DNA of 64,000 nt. Source: Plutella xylostella (lineage: Eukaryota > Arthropoda > Insecta > Lepidoptera > Plutellidae). Positions 26,552 through 37,517 of the stretch are shown here, piece by piece. The position numbers were made by a program, and so were the translations under genes. The DNA is taken from NCBI RefSeq assembly GCF_932276165.1, contig NC_064001.1, positions 9,865,501 through 9,929,500 of the forward strand. The letters run 5' to 3'. The notes below the pieces were generated by a model. The model was given only the letters and a program-made list of their open reading frames with translations, was not told where the DNA came from and did not search any database. The stretch's first letter is position 1. The number at the start of each line of letters is the position of its first letter.

Positions 26552-26660
26552 TTATTGTTCCACTACTGAAGGCCTCTCCCGAGGAGCACAACAACAATCT
26601 ATCCTAGCTTTACCCATCCAGCCACTACCGGCTACTAACCTAAGGTATTCTAGACTCAAA
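26552..26660 (-). mobile_element. RTE LINE 3' fragment
   Basis: Diverged copy of the same 3' end as at 22080-22160 (GCCTCTCCCGAGGAGC, CCAGCCACTACCGGCTAC). Confidence 0.6.
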
Positions 26661-27383
26661 TTCTTCCTTTCGTAGCTATTTCATCCCTGATATATGAATG
26701 TACTGTAAATGTTACTAGGACGTTGAGAAACCTACCGCTTAGGTATAAGGTATAAGTCAAAAGGTCCGAGTTCAAATACCGACGACGGTTGCATCAGGTT
26801 CAGGCTGCGTAAAGCTGACAGCTCTTTGGTAGCAGGTAAAATCTGTTTTTTAATCTCAGATACTAAATTGAAGATTCTGAACAGTTTAACAAAAATCGAT
26901 TAAGTGACGTATCGTTCTTTTGATTAAATAAAATAAATAATAAACTTTATTTCAAAAATGTTACACAAAAAGTACCACAATACTAGTTACAATTGCTAGA
27001 ATGAACTTATATTATAGAAGTATAATAAATTACTTAATAATTAATTTAATCATGTAAATATTCCTTGTAACAATAAGGTTTTTAGATAATCACATTATGT
27101 AATTCCGTATGAGGTAATCCTCTGATGTCTAAACTAGGGAAACCCTGTAATATAGACATCAGTGACTTTCTCAGAAATAATCAATGATGCAGTTATCTAT
27201 CAGATGTTCACACTCTTAAACAATTAATTAAACAATGTACATTCAGTAAAGTAGCAAGATTAAAAACAGACTTTAGAGTCAAATAACGCTAACTTGGCAA
27301 CAGAATAAATGCCAACGCTAAACAAGTTTATTAGGGCACCCAAAGATAAATATTAATACAAACGACGATGGTTTATTTACTAA

Positions 27384-27522
27384 CCCCCTCATTCATAAAA
27401 AAACTTACTGGACGCTTTAGCTATTGAACGTTTTGTCTCAAAGAGCAAATGGTTCTCTGTCAGAGAGTGACAGAACAGTTCAATAGCTAAAGCGTCCACT
27501 AACTTTTTTATGAATAAGGGGG
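27384..27522. mobile_element. MITE, family M3
   Basis: Inverted ends CCCCCTCATTCATAAAAAAA with arms to CTATTGAAC; TAA duplication. A fragment of one arm (CCCCCTTATTCATAGAAAG) is at 34761. Confidence 0.8.
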
Positions 27523-28351
27523 TAAGTAGGTACTTACTTACTATAAAAAAGTTACTATTTTTAAAGTTAAGAAATCAATAAACATATTCAATAGGTTGTC
27601 AATAATGAGCATAGTATTGACCTCAGACTTAAAAAAAAAACACATAAATCCTTACTCAATCTATATGTGCACCGGTCAGTAACCCCTCATCTATATTCGT
27701 TTCACTTTCAACTTTAAACCCTCACGATAAAGCCTAATCTCCCACTTCACACCTTAAGTGTAATAACCAATTTGTGAAGACCTGCGATGTTCCATTGAAA
27801 TGGTGTTTAATTTTAGGGTGAAAAGGGGGTGGAAAGGTCAAGTTGAGCTGGTGGCTCCAGGGTTGTCGCTGATGGCATGTCTGACTGTTGACATTACAGT
27901 CGATAGGTGCTTAGAATCACGCAATCATGATTATTTTATAAGCTTTTGAAATTCTCATACAGGAATTCTAACGTGTAATGTGTTGTGTGCGTATCGGAAT
28001 GACCCCCTATTAAGTTAATTTGGGTAAATGAACAATTGTATAGTCATTTGTGGTGGTTTTGAAATGTTTTTTTTTATTCGTAGAAGAGAAGATTTTTTTG
28101 TTTTAATATGCTTACATAATTTATAGACCTCATTTTGGGTAGGTAGAAATACTGAGTAAATAAATATGTATAGTTACAAGAAGGATACCAATAAAGCTAA
28201 AAATTATTAACAATTCTTTTTATTGATATACTTAAAACAAGTGTAGAACCAACAAGACAGCCCATATTATATTAGCTTATTCAATTTGATTTAAGTTAAA
28301 GATTTACAATGCTTTGTCTATTAACTTACTAATTCATGTTTTTTCTTTCAG

Positions 28352-28386
28352 GGAATGGGAGTGCTGGAGTGATGCTGTCCACAACG
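28352..28386 (+). other. Candidate 5' untranslated exon of the receptor gene
   Basis: A 35-nt segment lies between a strong polypyrimidine acceptor (TTTTTTCTTTCAG) and a GTAGGC donor. It holds two ATGs; the first ORF (MGVLE, stop) overlaps the second as TGATG. The second would run across the splice into the next leader exon and stop at 37435-37437. The assignment rests only on splice signals and position. Confidence 0.35.
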
Positions 28387-28541
28387 GTAGGCATCTATAA
28401 CTGTACTTACTTGAGTATTTTGAAATTTTATCATTTTCTAATATTAAGCATGGCAAAATAGTATGCACCCTGAAATACAACTTAAAACGGCACAATAAAA
28501 GAGTTACAAAATGTTTGATAGAGCACCTGCTCTTCTACTTA

Positions 28542-28689
28542 GTGCCAATTTGTCCATTGTCGGTTATCTAACCGACAGGGATTGATTTATAAATTAAACG
28601 TCATCTCCATATAAAATTCATGACAGATGTGTCAAAAGTTAACCACTACTCCCTGGTTATGCTCTAACCGATAATGGAGAAATTGGCAC
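28542..28689. mobile_element. 148-bp MITE, family M1
   Basis: Inverted ends GTGCCAATTT, TTA duplication. Two more 148-bp copies at 47862 and 57625. TWA targets point to PIF/Harbinger. Confidence 0.85.
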
Positions 28690-30029
28690 TTAGTCTTAAT
28701 TATGATAATCAAGAGATTACTAATTCAAATGAGTAATTATTAAACGTGGCACACAGTAATAATGACATTATACCAACCATACCCATAACTTGCTAATAAG
28801 CCTAGCCATAACGCACCTATTGTTTAAAGAAAAAAACTTGGTTAGATAACTTTGTTCTTGTTACGAGAACAAAGCCGTAGTTAAGTCTACTATTACCAGA
28901 CGGTTAACTATAACAACCATAGTTAATCATCAAATTAGTCATCACAGTCACCAATTTGTCTCGGTCATTGATAAAGTATTCTTAAACAAAGTATGTAATC
29001 TTGTACAACACTGGTCTATTATATTTAGTATCGAGCTATCGTTAGCTTTGTAATAAGTAACGGGTACGTGTTCTAAAATATACCTTATTTTCAATATAAG
29101 AGATGCTAAGTTGCAATGTGTATTGATCTAGAAGGGGTGTATAGTACCGTCACGGTTTGGATTCTCTATGATCAGTAGATGAGTCATAATAGGGTTGTCA
29201 TTTGCGAAAATCCGAAAAGAAAATCATATTATGATTAATCAATAAATAATATTACCGTAACCATAGTTATTGCCAGCAAAATACAGTAATTATGTGAATA
29301 AGTTTAGTAATCATGCAATTATAATTTTGTTAATTATGATGTTTGGAAATTAAATAGCAATTTTCTTATAATCTTCCTTGGCACTAATGTTAGTAAATAA
29401 CCCCTCTTTAACTACAATCGGATGTCCTAATCGCGTTGACGTGTCCCACTAATTATTTCCGTCGCCCACAATAACTTTATTGCTTAAAAATATTACTATA
29501 GTAAGTACCTACTTTTACATGAGGAGGCTAATGTAATTATTTCTAACGAAGTATCACCATAACTTTGAGCAACATTCGTGTATAGGAAGAAACACGTAAC
29601 TATGCCAAGAACGTCGATCAATTTAATATTATTTAGAAAAACTTTTATCAGATGCAGATAGTCTGAATTTGATGTTTCGGAGATAGTTAATGATGTGCAT
29701 ATTCAATTAATTACACAGCTAACCACCAAAATAATTAAGTATCCTGCCTGCCTAAAATCCTTCCATATTTTGAAGAATGTACAGCTACTATCATGTAGCA
29801 AATAGTCCAGCTGCCTCATATAACCCTACAGCTACATACATTAAAACCTAACCCGAATATAAACCATGTGAAAAAAATGAAAAAACATACCTATCTATTT
29901 CTTAGTTTTATTTTTCTATTTACTTAACGATCGACAACCCTGAAGGCACCGCGTTCGCTCGTCGCGGTCCAGTACGACACATCTCTACGCTTTCTCCCGC
30001 GCGTCTCGTACGCACGCCACGGCTCGTGC

Positions 30030-30215
30030 CGCATGGCAGTAGCTAGTCTCCGCTTGATTCATGCTCTCCTGGTACTTTTGGGAGACGGTCAATGGAGGTT
30101 GCACACTAAATAAAATTGACGATTATTCGTGCCACATTGCATGATGGCAGTAGCTAACTCTGCTTGATTCATAGTCTCCTGGTGCTTTCGGGAGTCGGTC
30201 AATGAAGGCTGCACA
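30030..30215. repeat. Two-unit tandem repeat
   Basis: TGGCAGTAGCTA...CTTGATTCAT...CTCCTGGT.CTTT.GGGAG.CGGTCAATG occurs twice about 110 bp apart. It shares the CTCCTGGTAC box with the units at the left edge. Confidence 0.6.
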
Positions 30216-31234
30216 CCAAAATTATTGTTATTTTTCATTTTGTATGACTGCTAGAATTAAGTTTCCGTAAAAACATTGTTCTAAAGTCCAAAATTAGATT
30301 CGATCATTCATTTGAGATTGTTTGTTTTTTTAAGTCACAGTAAAAAAATAACAGTTACAATTTCTTGGTATCGTTATTTATCAGTGGTTTCCAACGTAGC
30401 TTTAGAAGCTTCTAAATGGCTAAATACGGTTCTTTTACATTATCTCCTTCCGGTAATCTCTCGATCAGCATGTATTTTTCGGGGCTGAAAGATTGACAAA
30501 ATTTAAGAAGTGATAAACTATGTAATTAGAATTAGCCTATGTAATATCGATCGGTCATAATTCTCAGCCCCTAGACGCAACCGACTAATCGATGATATGA
30601 CTCTCATTGATGCAATCGAAGCGAAATCCGGTGATTAACGTCGCATTGAGACTGCGACGAAAACTTAATCACTTCTATTATGGTTTCTTTATTAGTAGTC
30701 ACTATGTTGTAACTTGCTTCTCTTCTATGTCACTGTATTGATTTGGTGATCGTCTGGTCGCTTTTGACTTTGAAAGTTAGGGACAGACAATTACTTATTT
30801 AACGTTTGCTAGGATTCAATTTGAACTTTGCCATGGTCAGACGTAAGAGTCCTCCTAGTCATTACTGTATAAAATATTTATCTTACGTTTTTCTAGTGCC
30901 TATGTACTGTGAATGTAAGTACTTTCATTTTCAATGGTATGAATTTAAAGTTGTGAAGTCATGAAGGCCAATTTTGTGATTGGCTGGGCGAATCTGTTCA
31001 TTAAGTAAAGACACAAGTAGTAGAGCTACATCAAATAGTTACCGACCATTAGAGATGAAAATTACACTTTCTATTTTGTAAGTACCTACCTACTTGTATA
31101 TTACATTTTCCGCGGGGTTATGGTCAAGACGGCTGTTCACTGTGCTCTTGGTTGGTCTGTCCGATCTCCAATAATTTTATTATTATCTATTTTTATCAGG
31201 ATTCTCTACAGGTTTTTAGTTCCAATGCAATATA

Positions 31235-31493
31235 CTATAAATAAATAAATATGTGGGGACATCTCACACACGGTCATCCGACCCCAAGCTAGGCAGAACC
31301 TGTGTTATGGGTGTCGGACAGCTGATATATCTACACAAATACATAGATAGATAGATACTAAATATAAATATCAACACCCAAGACCCGAGTACAAATATCT
31401 GTCTTTAAACAAATATCTGCCCCAGCCGGGAATCGAACCCGGGACCTTTGGCATAGCAGTCAGGGCCACTAACTACTACGCCATTCGACCGTC
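31235..31493 (-). mobile_element. tRNA-derived SINE, family B
   Basis: Same as the copy at 21745, with TTTA tail; very similar throughout. Confidence 0.85.
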
Positions 31494-33179
31494 AAATACT
31501 GTAGTTTCTGTTTATATCACAAAAAGTATAAAGCAAATCAATCATAAATTTAAACTACCTACATACCGAATTTGGGAAATAAAATGAACTAACTCCCACA
31601 GCTAAAACCCTCTCATCAGCTAAAGTAGTTACATTGTAAATACATACATTTATAGAAAAAAAAACTTCATAGAGCACTGAAGTGAGACTGGTACAAGACG
31701 GTGGTATTCTCGAGTTTCGTGACAAAATGTCTCTGGTCGAGCCACGAATGATCCGATTCGTGCGAGCCAAAGAGATGTCACACGCCACTATCGATGAACT
31801 ATGATTAAATAATGATATCGTTGTAGATAAAAATATTGAATCAACAATCGATGACAAGGAGTCATCTTACCCCTGGTCTTAAAAGGCAAGAAGTTTGCGC
31901 CATAATGTTTCGGAATAGTTTTTGCCGCACCAATATCATAAAATAATAGTTGTGTTTGTGTTTCAAATTGCCGAAAAACATTGCAAATCGGTTTTTTATT
32001 ATTATTTCATCGATGCCAGCGTCCCATCCCTATCAAGAATGAAATTACCTACTCAGACAAAGCAGGCGAGACGCGCGGAGCATCCCAACTAATGTTCACT
32101 GTTGTGGATGAATGTACCGGGACAGTCAAGGGCAGTGGGTATTTTATCTCTTTTTATTTATGGACTTTTGACACTAAAAAGACGAATGGAAGTACCATCC
32201 GTTCCTAGGGCCAGTTGGTGTAGAGTGATTTGAGAATAATAGTCTTTTAATAATCTTTTACCATGCTAACAAATACCTACTCACTAAGGCATTATAACTA
32301 TACATGTATCGAAAATTGTTGTCTCAGCTATCTAATAAAATCAATCATTGATAGGTTATGTTAAATGTACCTACGTGAATCGCTTTCAGATTTTTTTAAA
32401 AATTATAAGTAGGTACTTTAAACTGACTTGATCCAAAGACATATATTTATTATTGATATTTGTTTTTATCTCAGAATATACCTATCGTAAAAAGTTTCAA
32501 GTTTTTTTCAGATTCAGTTTACAGTCAAATTAAACTTAGATGATAGGGTCACTTTGTAAATAAATTGCCGTATGCCCTTACAGCCTTTTCTCCTCGCCTG
32601 TACTTCAATGACATTAGCCGCTGCCGAGACGTGTTGTGCGTGATTGTACAACGTCGACGACGACGAGTACATACGAGTGCGACATTCGTAATGTGTGTCC
32701 ACCATCTGTGTACTACTAACTGACACACTTATTATAATATTGTCATTACGTCCATGCAATAGTTTGAAGGCTGTACAAATCTCTAAGTTTGGGTAAAGGG
32801 TTTTATGTAAATTAACTAAATTACAGTTCTTATTTTTGAATCGTCTTAAAAATATGTGAGGCTAAGTAGAGCTACAAGGTAAAATTAACCTCACATCACT
32901 CTGTATGAGGAATTAAGAACGGCACTAAATTCAAACTGTTTAGCACACCTTGTCTCCACTTTGTATACTTAAGTAAGTATAGATTTGAAAAAAAATAAAA
33001 CACTCAAATAAAAAAGGCACACAAAACAAGGGAAAGTTCCTAAGAAAGAGGCTTTTCATTTCATATACACACAATAGTTTTGCGTTCGTTATTATTCTTT
33101 ATGTTCTTGAAAGCGAAACTTGCCAGTAATCTGTACCAGGGCCACAGAGGAAGAAATAGACACTTGAGTGGTACTTACA

Positions 33180-33388
33180 GTGCCACAAACTTATCTGTTC
33201 CGGTGAGAGCGAACTAAATTGATCCATATCTCATTATTTACTAATGAATTATAGATTAATATAGATTAGATGGGTTAATTAAAACCACAAGAGCGAATTA
33301 CCACTACTGGCAAACTTAAAATCTTATAGAATGAAGAAATATTACACATTTACGTGAGCTGTCACCGGAACAGATAAGTTTGTGGCAC
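33180..33388. mobile_element. MITE, family M2
   Basis: Inverted ends GTGCCACAAACTTATCTGTT followed by CCGGTGA. Interior differs from the copy at 34509 beyond the arms. Confidence 0.82.
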
Positions 33389-33519
33389 TATAATGTTGAC
33401 AAAAAGTACACTCTAGTTACATGTTTAGTTCTTCCTATACTTTGTCAAATATGTGCTCACAAAATGCTCACACCAAAAGACTCATATTTTGAACACGATC
33501 AAAAAATTTTACAAAATAT

Positions 33520-33645
33520 ATAATGTTTTATTTGGTAACATTCTAATGTACTTCAATATTGCAGACGCAGACGGTGTCGATAAGCTGGCCTTTTCCGTTT
33601 AGGAGTAATTTGGTGCTAGTGTCACTGGAACTTTTTATACGTCTA
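33520..33645. mobile_element. Fragment of the Tc1-related MITE
   Basis: TTTGGTAACATTC, CTTTTCCGTTTAGGAGTAAT and GTGTCACTGGAACTTTTTA match the other end, diverged. Confidence 0.6.
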
Positions 33646-34062
33646 GACTTTCTTTGAGATGTCCACTTCAGGCTGAACATTGAAATCTATAAAACAGTAT
33701 CCAGGTGTTAGATTGAGGTTCTTAGGGCGGATTCGACCAACGTCGAGTAACTTTTTACTCACGAGTAAACTACCAGTTACTCGCGAGTAAGCCGATTTTG
33801 CATTCTACCAAACCTGAAACCAAGATAAGTAGCTTATCCCAAGAATAAAATGTTATACCGCCAAAATTGACTGTGTAGGTACTTAATAGAGCAACATCGT
33901 GCGGAATGCACCTACTAGGCACTAAGGCAGGTACCTGTGTAGAGTCAGCACAAAAATACACTTAGAATAGACTCTTTATTTTGCACCATTAAAGAAAACA
34001 TTACAATTTCACAACTTATAAATAAAATAGTACATCACATCTAAAAAATTAAATTCAGATTA

Positions 34063-34132
34063 ACAGGTTTCCTCGCGATGTTTACCTTCATCGTAAGAGC
34101 ACGTGGTATAAGTTGGTACCAAAAGAAATGCC
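34063..34132 (-). mobile_element. SINE family A fragment
   Basis: GTTTCCTCGCGATGTTTACC and CATCGTAAGAGCACGTGGTA match a short part of the body. Confidence 0.6.
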
Positions 34133-34508
34133 AATTCATTATCATACATCTTATATCAGTATTAGGTATTGCTAACCATACCTAAGTCTAAAACCGGTCT
34201 GCAGACTAACCCAATTGCGAGAGTAAGGCATGAAATGTTACTAGAACCTAGGTATTGCGGTTTCGTAATAAAATACTAAGGATTTCCTCTTCCTTTGCAG
34301 CCTTATTATAGTAAGTAGGTACTCACATTCATCACCACCACAAATTGCGAAACTGGGAGGTTTTTTGGATAATAATTATGATATAAATTGATACATAGAA
34401 TGTTTTAATAGGGGTTATTAAATTATGAAGTTTTCGATTTACGTAAACTTGAAATGTCCATAAAATTTAAGAATCAGGTAAGTTTTTTTTTGTTTAAAAT
34501 TTTCTATA

Positions 34509-34651
34509 GTGCCACAAACTTATCTGTTCCGGTGAGAGCAAACTAAATTGGTCCATATAATCTATGTCATGTCAATATGAAATTCATTAGTAAGTAATGA
34601 GGTATGGACCAATTTAGTTCGCTCTCACCGGAACAGATAAGTTTGTGGCAC
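34509..34651. mobile_element. MITE, family M2
   Basis: Same ends; nearly perfect hairpin, flanked by TATA on both sides. Confidence 0.82.
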
Positions 34652-34958
34652 TATACAAAGATTATTGTAGCAAGTGAATTTGGAACCAAATCACAAGTAT
34701 TCAAAATTGGAAAATACTGACAATTAATAATATTCAACGTTCTTAATTTTTGAAATCTTACCCCCTTATTCATAGAAAGTGATTGTTCTTTGACAGGTAG
34801 GGACAAAATAAGTAAAACGTTCTATAACTTTTAATCTACGTGTTCCCATTGACTGAGAAAGTGGGCAGGTAATATCTATAGAAAGGTCACCTGAATCGCC
34901 ACTCTTATCCATTTTAAAACATACTGTAATAATACAATACGCCCATTAGACGTTATTA

Positions 34959-35166
34959 CACAGGCAATGAAAAAGTTCCACTCACAAAATACCGACACCA
35001 AAAAAAACAATTTTTTTCAAACATAGAGAAAAAACAATAACCAAATATTACTGTTTTTAGTTGGTAACATATTTAAATGTTGCAGAAGGCGTCATTAAGC
35101 TAGCCTTTTCCGTTTAGGAGTAATTTGGTGATTTTCACAGTGGAACCTTTTCATTGCCGGTGAGTG
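34959..35166. mobile_element. MITE related to the Tc1 element
   Basis: Ends GGCAATGAAAAAGTTCCACT and CAGTGGAACCTTTTCATTGC; terminus slightly eroded. Interior matches the interrupted copy at 48522. Confidence 0.8.
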
Positions 35167-36203
35167 CTGTAGTTCATAAATCTAGGGCAATTCGAATTGG
35201 GCAAATTAGGAAAGTAAAATTAGGCCGTGAAAAGTTGTTGTATTGTTGACTATAATTTACACATGGACCCTGTGTTCCAGTTGTTTGTTCTAATTTGAGA
35301 AGTTGGCTTGGTTATTAAAGTCTACTCTGTCATACTAGATGTACCTACCTAATTCATATTCAGTGACCAAAAAGTATGGTGTTATTATTATGAATCGTAT
35401 GTTTAAGTTGCTCATCCGAATTAGGTCGAATCTTAGTCATGTTTCGTCAAAACGTAGGTAGTCCACCAATCCCAGCCTACATGGTGGATTAAGGCCTAAA
35501 ACCCTTCCTTCTTACAATAAGAATACCTAGTAAATACGTTCTGGTTTAAGATTAATATAATATAAAGTCATCTATAACAATTTACTGCCATAACATTATT
35601 AGTTTGACTCTGGGTTGAGTACATAAATCATACTTTTCATAGATATACTTAAGTAATACTCACTAATATTATGCTCTTTACGCTTTTTAGAAACAAATAG
35701 TAATTTTGTACATAATTAGGTATACCTAGTACAGAACAATCAACAGTTTACGAGTGCGATACTGTTTATCACATGGTTACATCACAATAGGTACAATATG
35801 CACACGACACAAGACATTTCCCACGGAATTAGGAATACAATTAGAACCGTGGAAATATGACTAATACGCAGATTTGTTTTATTCTTGCTTTTGAGATAGC
35901 TGGCACTATACATATAGTTAGTTTTTACATGTAGGTTTTATTAAAGTTAAGTGATTATTAGTTTACAGTACATAAAGAAATCAGTAAGTACAATGAACCA
36001 CAGGAACACTTATTTTAGCATATTGACTACAATCAAAGTATGTTGTTGTATTAGTACCTAAGCTTTAAATTGACTGTCATTAGTACCTATGAGTCGTGAG
36101 CACAAGTTTCGATCCTCCGTTAACGTTGCGTATCGTCAACTGTCACTGTCAAAATGTAAGGCAAAGTTAGTTCCAAAAGTGACATTTGTTTTTTCCATAT
36201 GTT

Positions 36204-36320
36204 AGGTGGAATTTCACCAAACGCTAAACGTATTTAGTAGCCTGTCATACGTCTGTCAGTTAGTACAAAATGTATTAAAAATTGGATTTAAATACGTTTA
36301 GCGTTTGGTAAAAGTGACCC
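36204..36320. mobile_element. Short inverted-repeat element
   Basis: Arms ACCAAACGCTAAACGTATTT and its complement. Not repeated elsewhere in the window. Confidence 0.6.
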
Positions 36321-36389
36321 TTCGTGTAGATTCGAAAATAATATCGAATCCTATGCTCGCTGCATTGAATAAAATCGCTGGGACGCTAA

Positions 36390-36499
36390 GGGCGAGGTCC
36401 CATTGGTACATCGCCGCGCTGTAGTGTCTTCAATATATTTTTAATGGTCTTGTGTCATTAAAAATATATGGAAAACAACGGAGCTATGGGGATTCGCCC
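36390..36499. mobile_element. MITE, family M4
   Basis: 110 bp, ends GGGCGAGGTCCCATTG and CTATGGGGATTCGCCC, TAA duplication; internal GCCGCGCTG. Confidence 0.72.
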
Positions 36500-37423
36500 T
36501 AAATGGTAATGATTGCTTGCTTGACTATGACGGCAATGAGCAATAGCATTTTACGGACCTTCCGTGTAAATTGTAAAAAATAAAGAAACTATGAACACTG
36601 CTCACTCTCACTCATACATTATCTACAAGTCAATGGGTCAGCGGTCTCAGTGCATCAGAACAATCATACGCAGCAGTCATGGGAATTCTCTTACGTAACA
36701 TTGAGGAAAAACTCACTAGTGGAAATTTATCGTCGATTGAGTAGGAAAGTGTCGGTTGCGATTTATGTCTTTGGCATTATAGCTATTGGTATTAAAACTA
36801 TTGAATGACTGATCAAGACTGTTATTTAACTTTCTATCTCAATAGTAGGTACTCTACACGATAGTCTCTTTTATTGAATAGGCTCCGAAACTACAAAACC
36901 CATTACTTACCTACCTACTTGAGGCTGCCTAAAAAGCCTGTAACAGTATTATTAAAAAAATGTTATGGCCTCGTACTGTATGGAATGAATTACTAACTAA
37001 CATTCAAGGCGAACTAATATTCTCACAAATTAAGTAGGTTCAATTCTAGAAGTTAAACCATCAGATAAAATAAAAATGCTGATCCAAATCCAGGCTTTAC
37101 CGTTACTGGAGATTATCAGCAAATGACATCTGTCATTAATGTGACTTCACGCACGTCTTCAGAACTAGGGCGAGACCTTAGACCATATCCAACTGAACCA
37201 CAAAAGAAAACCCACTATAACCTTAATCACCGAAGAGTTATTTTTAGTATTTTTACAGAAACGCACGCGCGCGTAAAGATTTTGGAGACCATAATTTGTC
37301 AAGCACAAGCTGCACAAATTAGTGATAAAGTGGTTTAGGTCATTGACTTTATAGGTTTGATATTGTTGTAAAACAGACGTGAATTGAATTTATTTTTAAA
37401 TCCTTTTTTTTCTCTTATTTCAG

Positions 37424-37489
37424 GATGAAGCTCGGTAGAGGATGAGATACGATTTTCGAGAATGACTCTAAACCGATCATGAAGTGATC
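37424..37489 (+). promoter_or_regulatory. Leader segment with chained upstream ORFs
   Basis: After TTATTTCAG the 66-nt leader holds four ATGs (37425, 37442, 37462, 37479), each opening an ORF of 2-7 codons. The stop of each overlaps the next start as ATGA (37442, 37462, 37479). The last TGA (37485-37487) lies 2 nt before the main ATG. Such an arrangement would be expected to limit or gate translation of the receptor. Confidence 0.6.
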
Positions 37490-37517
37490 ATGGAGTCACC
37501 AGTCAGAATATGTTTAG
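37490..37517 (+). CDS. Exon 1 (start codon, beginning of signal peptide)
   Basis: ATG at 37490 sits in a strong context (A at -3, G at +4). It encodes MESPVRICL plus one base and ends at GTAAGA (phase 1). The signal peptide hydrophobic core is completed by the next exon. This start is chosen because it is the only ATG that joins in frame to that hydrophobic core; all earlier ATGs in the leader open short closed ORFs. Confidence 0.75.

Larger units (their letters stand above)
24926..28351. other. Intron-like sequence apart from the listed RTE fragment and M3 MITE
   Basis: No ORF with gene-like properties. Confidence 0.4.
28690..33179. other. Intron-like sequence apart from listed repeats
   Basis: A GC-rich patch lies at 29940-30040. 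A plus-strand open stretch at 31680-31803 (RDKMSLVEPRMIRFVRAKEM) has coding-like codons but no recognisable family or clear splice sites. Confidence 0.35.
35167..37423. other. Intron-like sequence apart from two short inverted-repeat elements
   Basis: Nothing else recognised upstream of the receptor's leader exon. Confidence 0.4.

Noticed and set aside
31555..32208. Open stretches on both strands with some coding-like codons
   Set aside because: No recognisable family and no consistent splice structure; kept only as a note in the intron entry.
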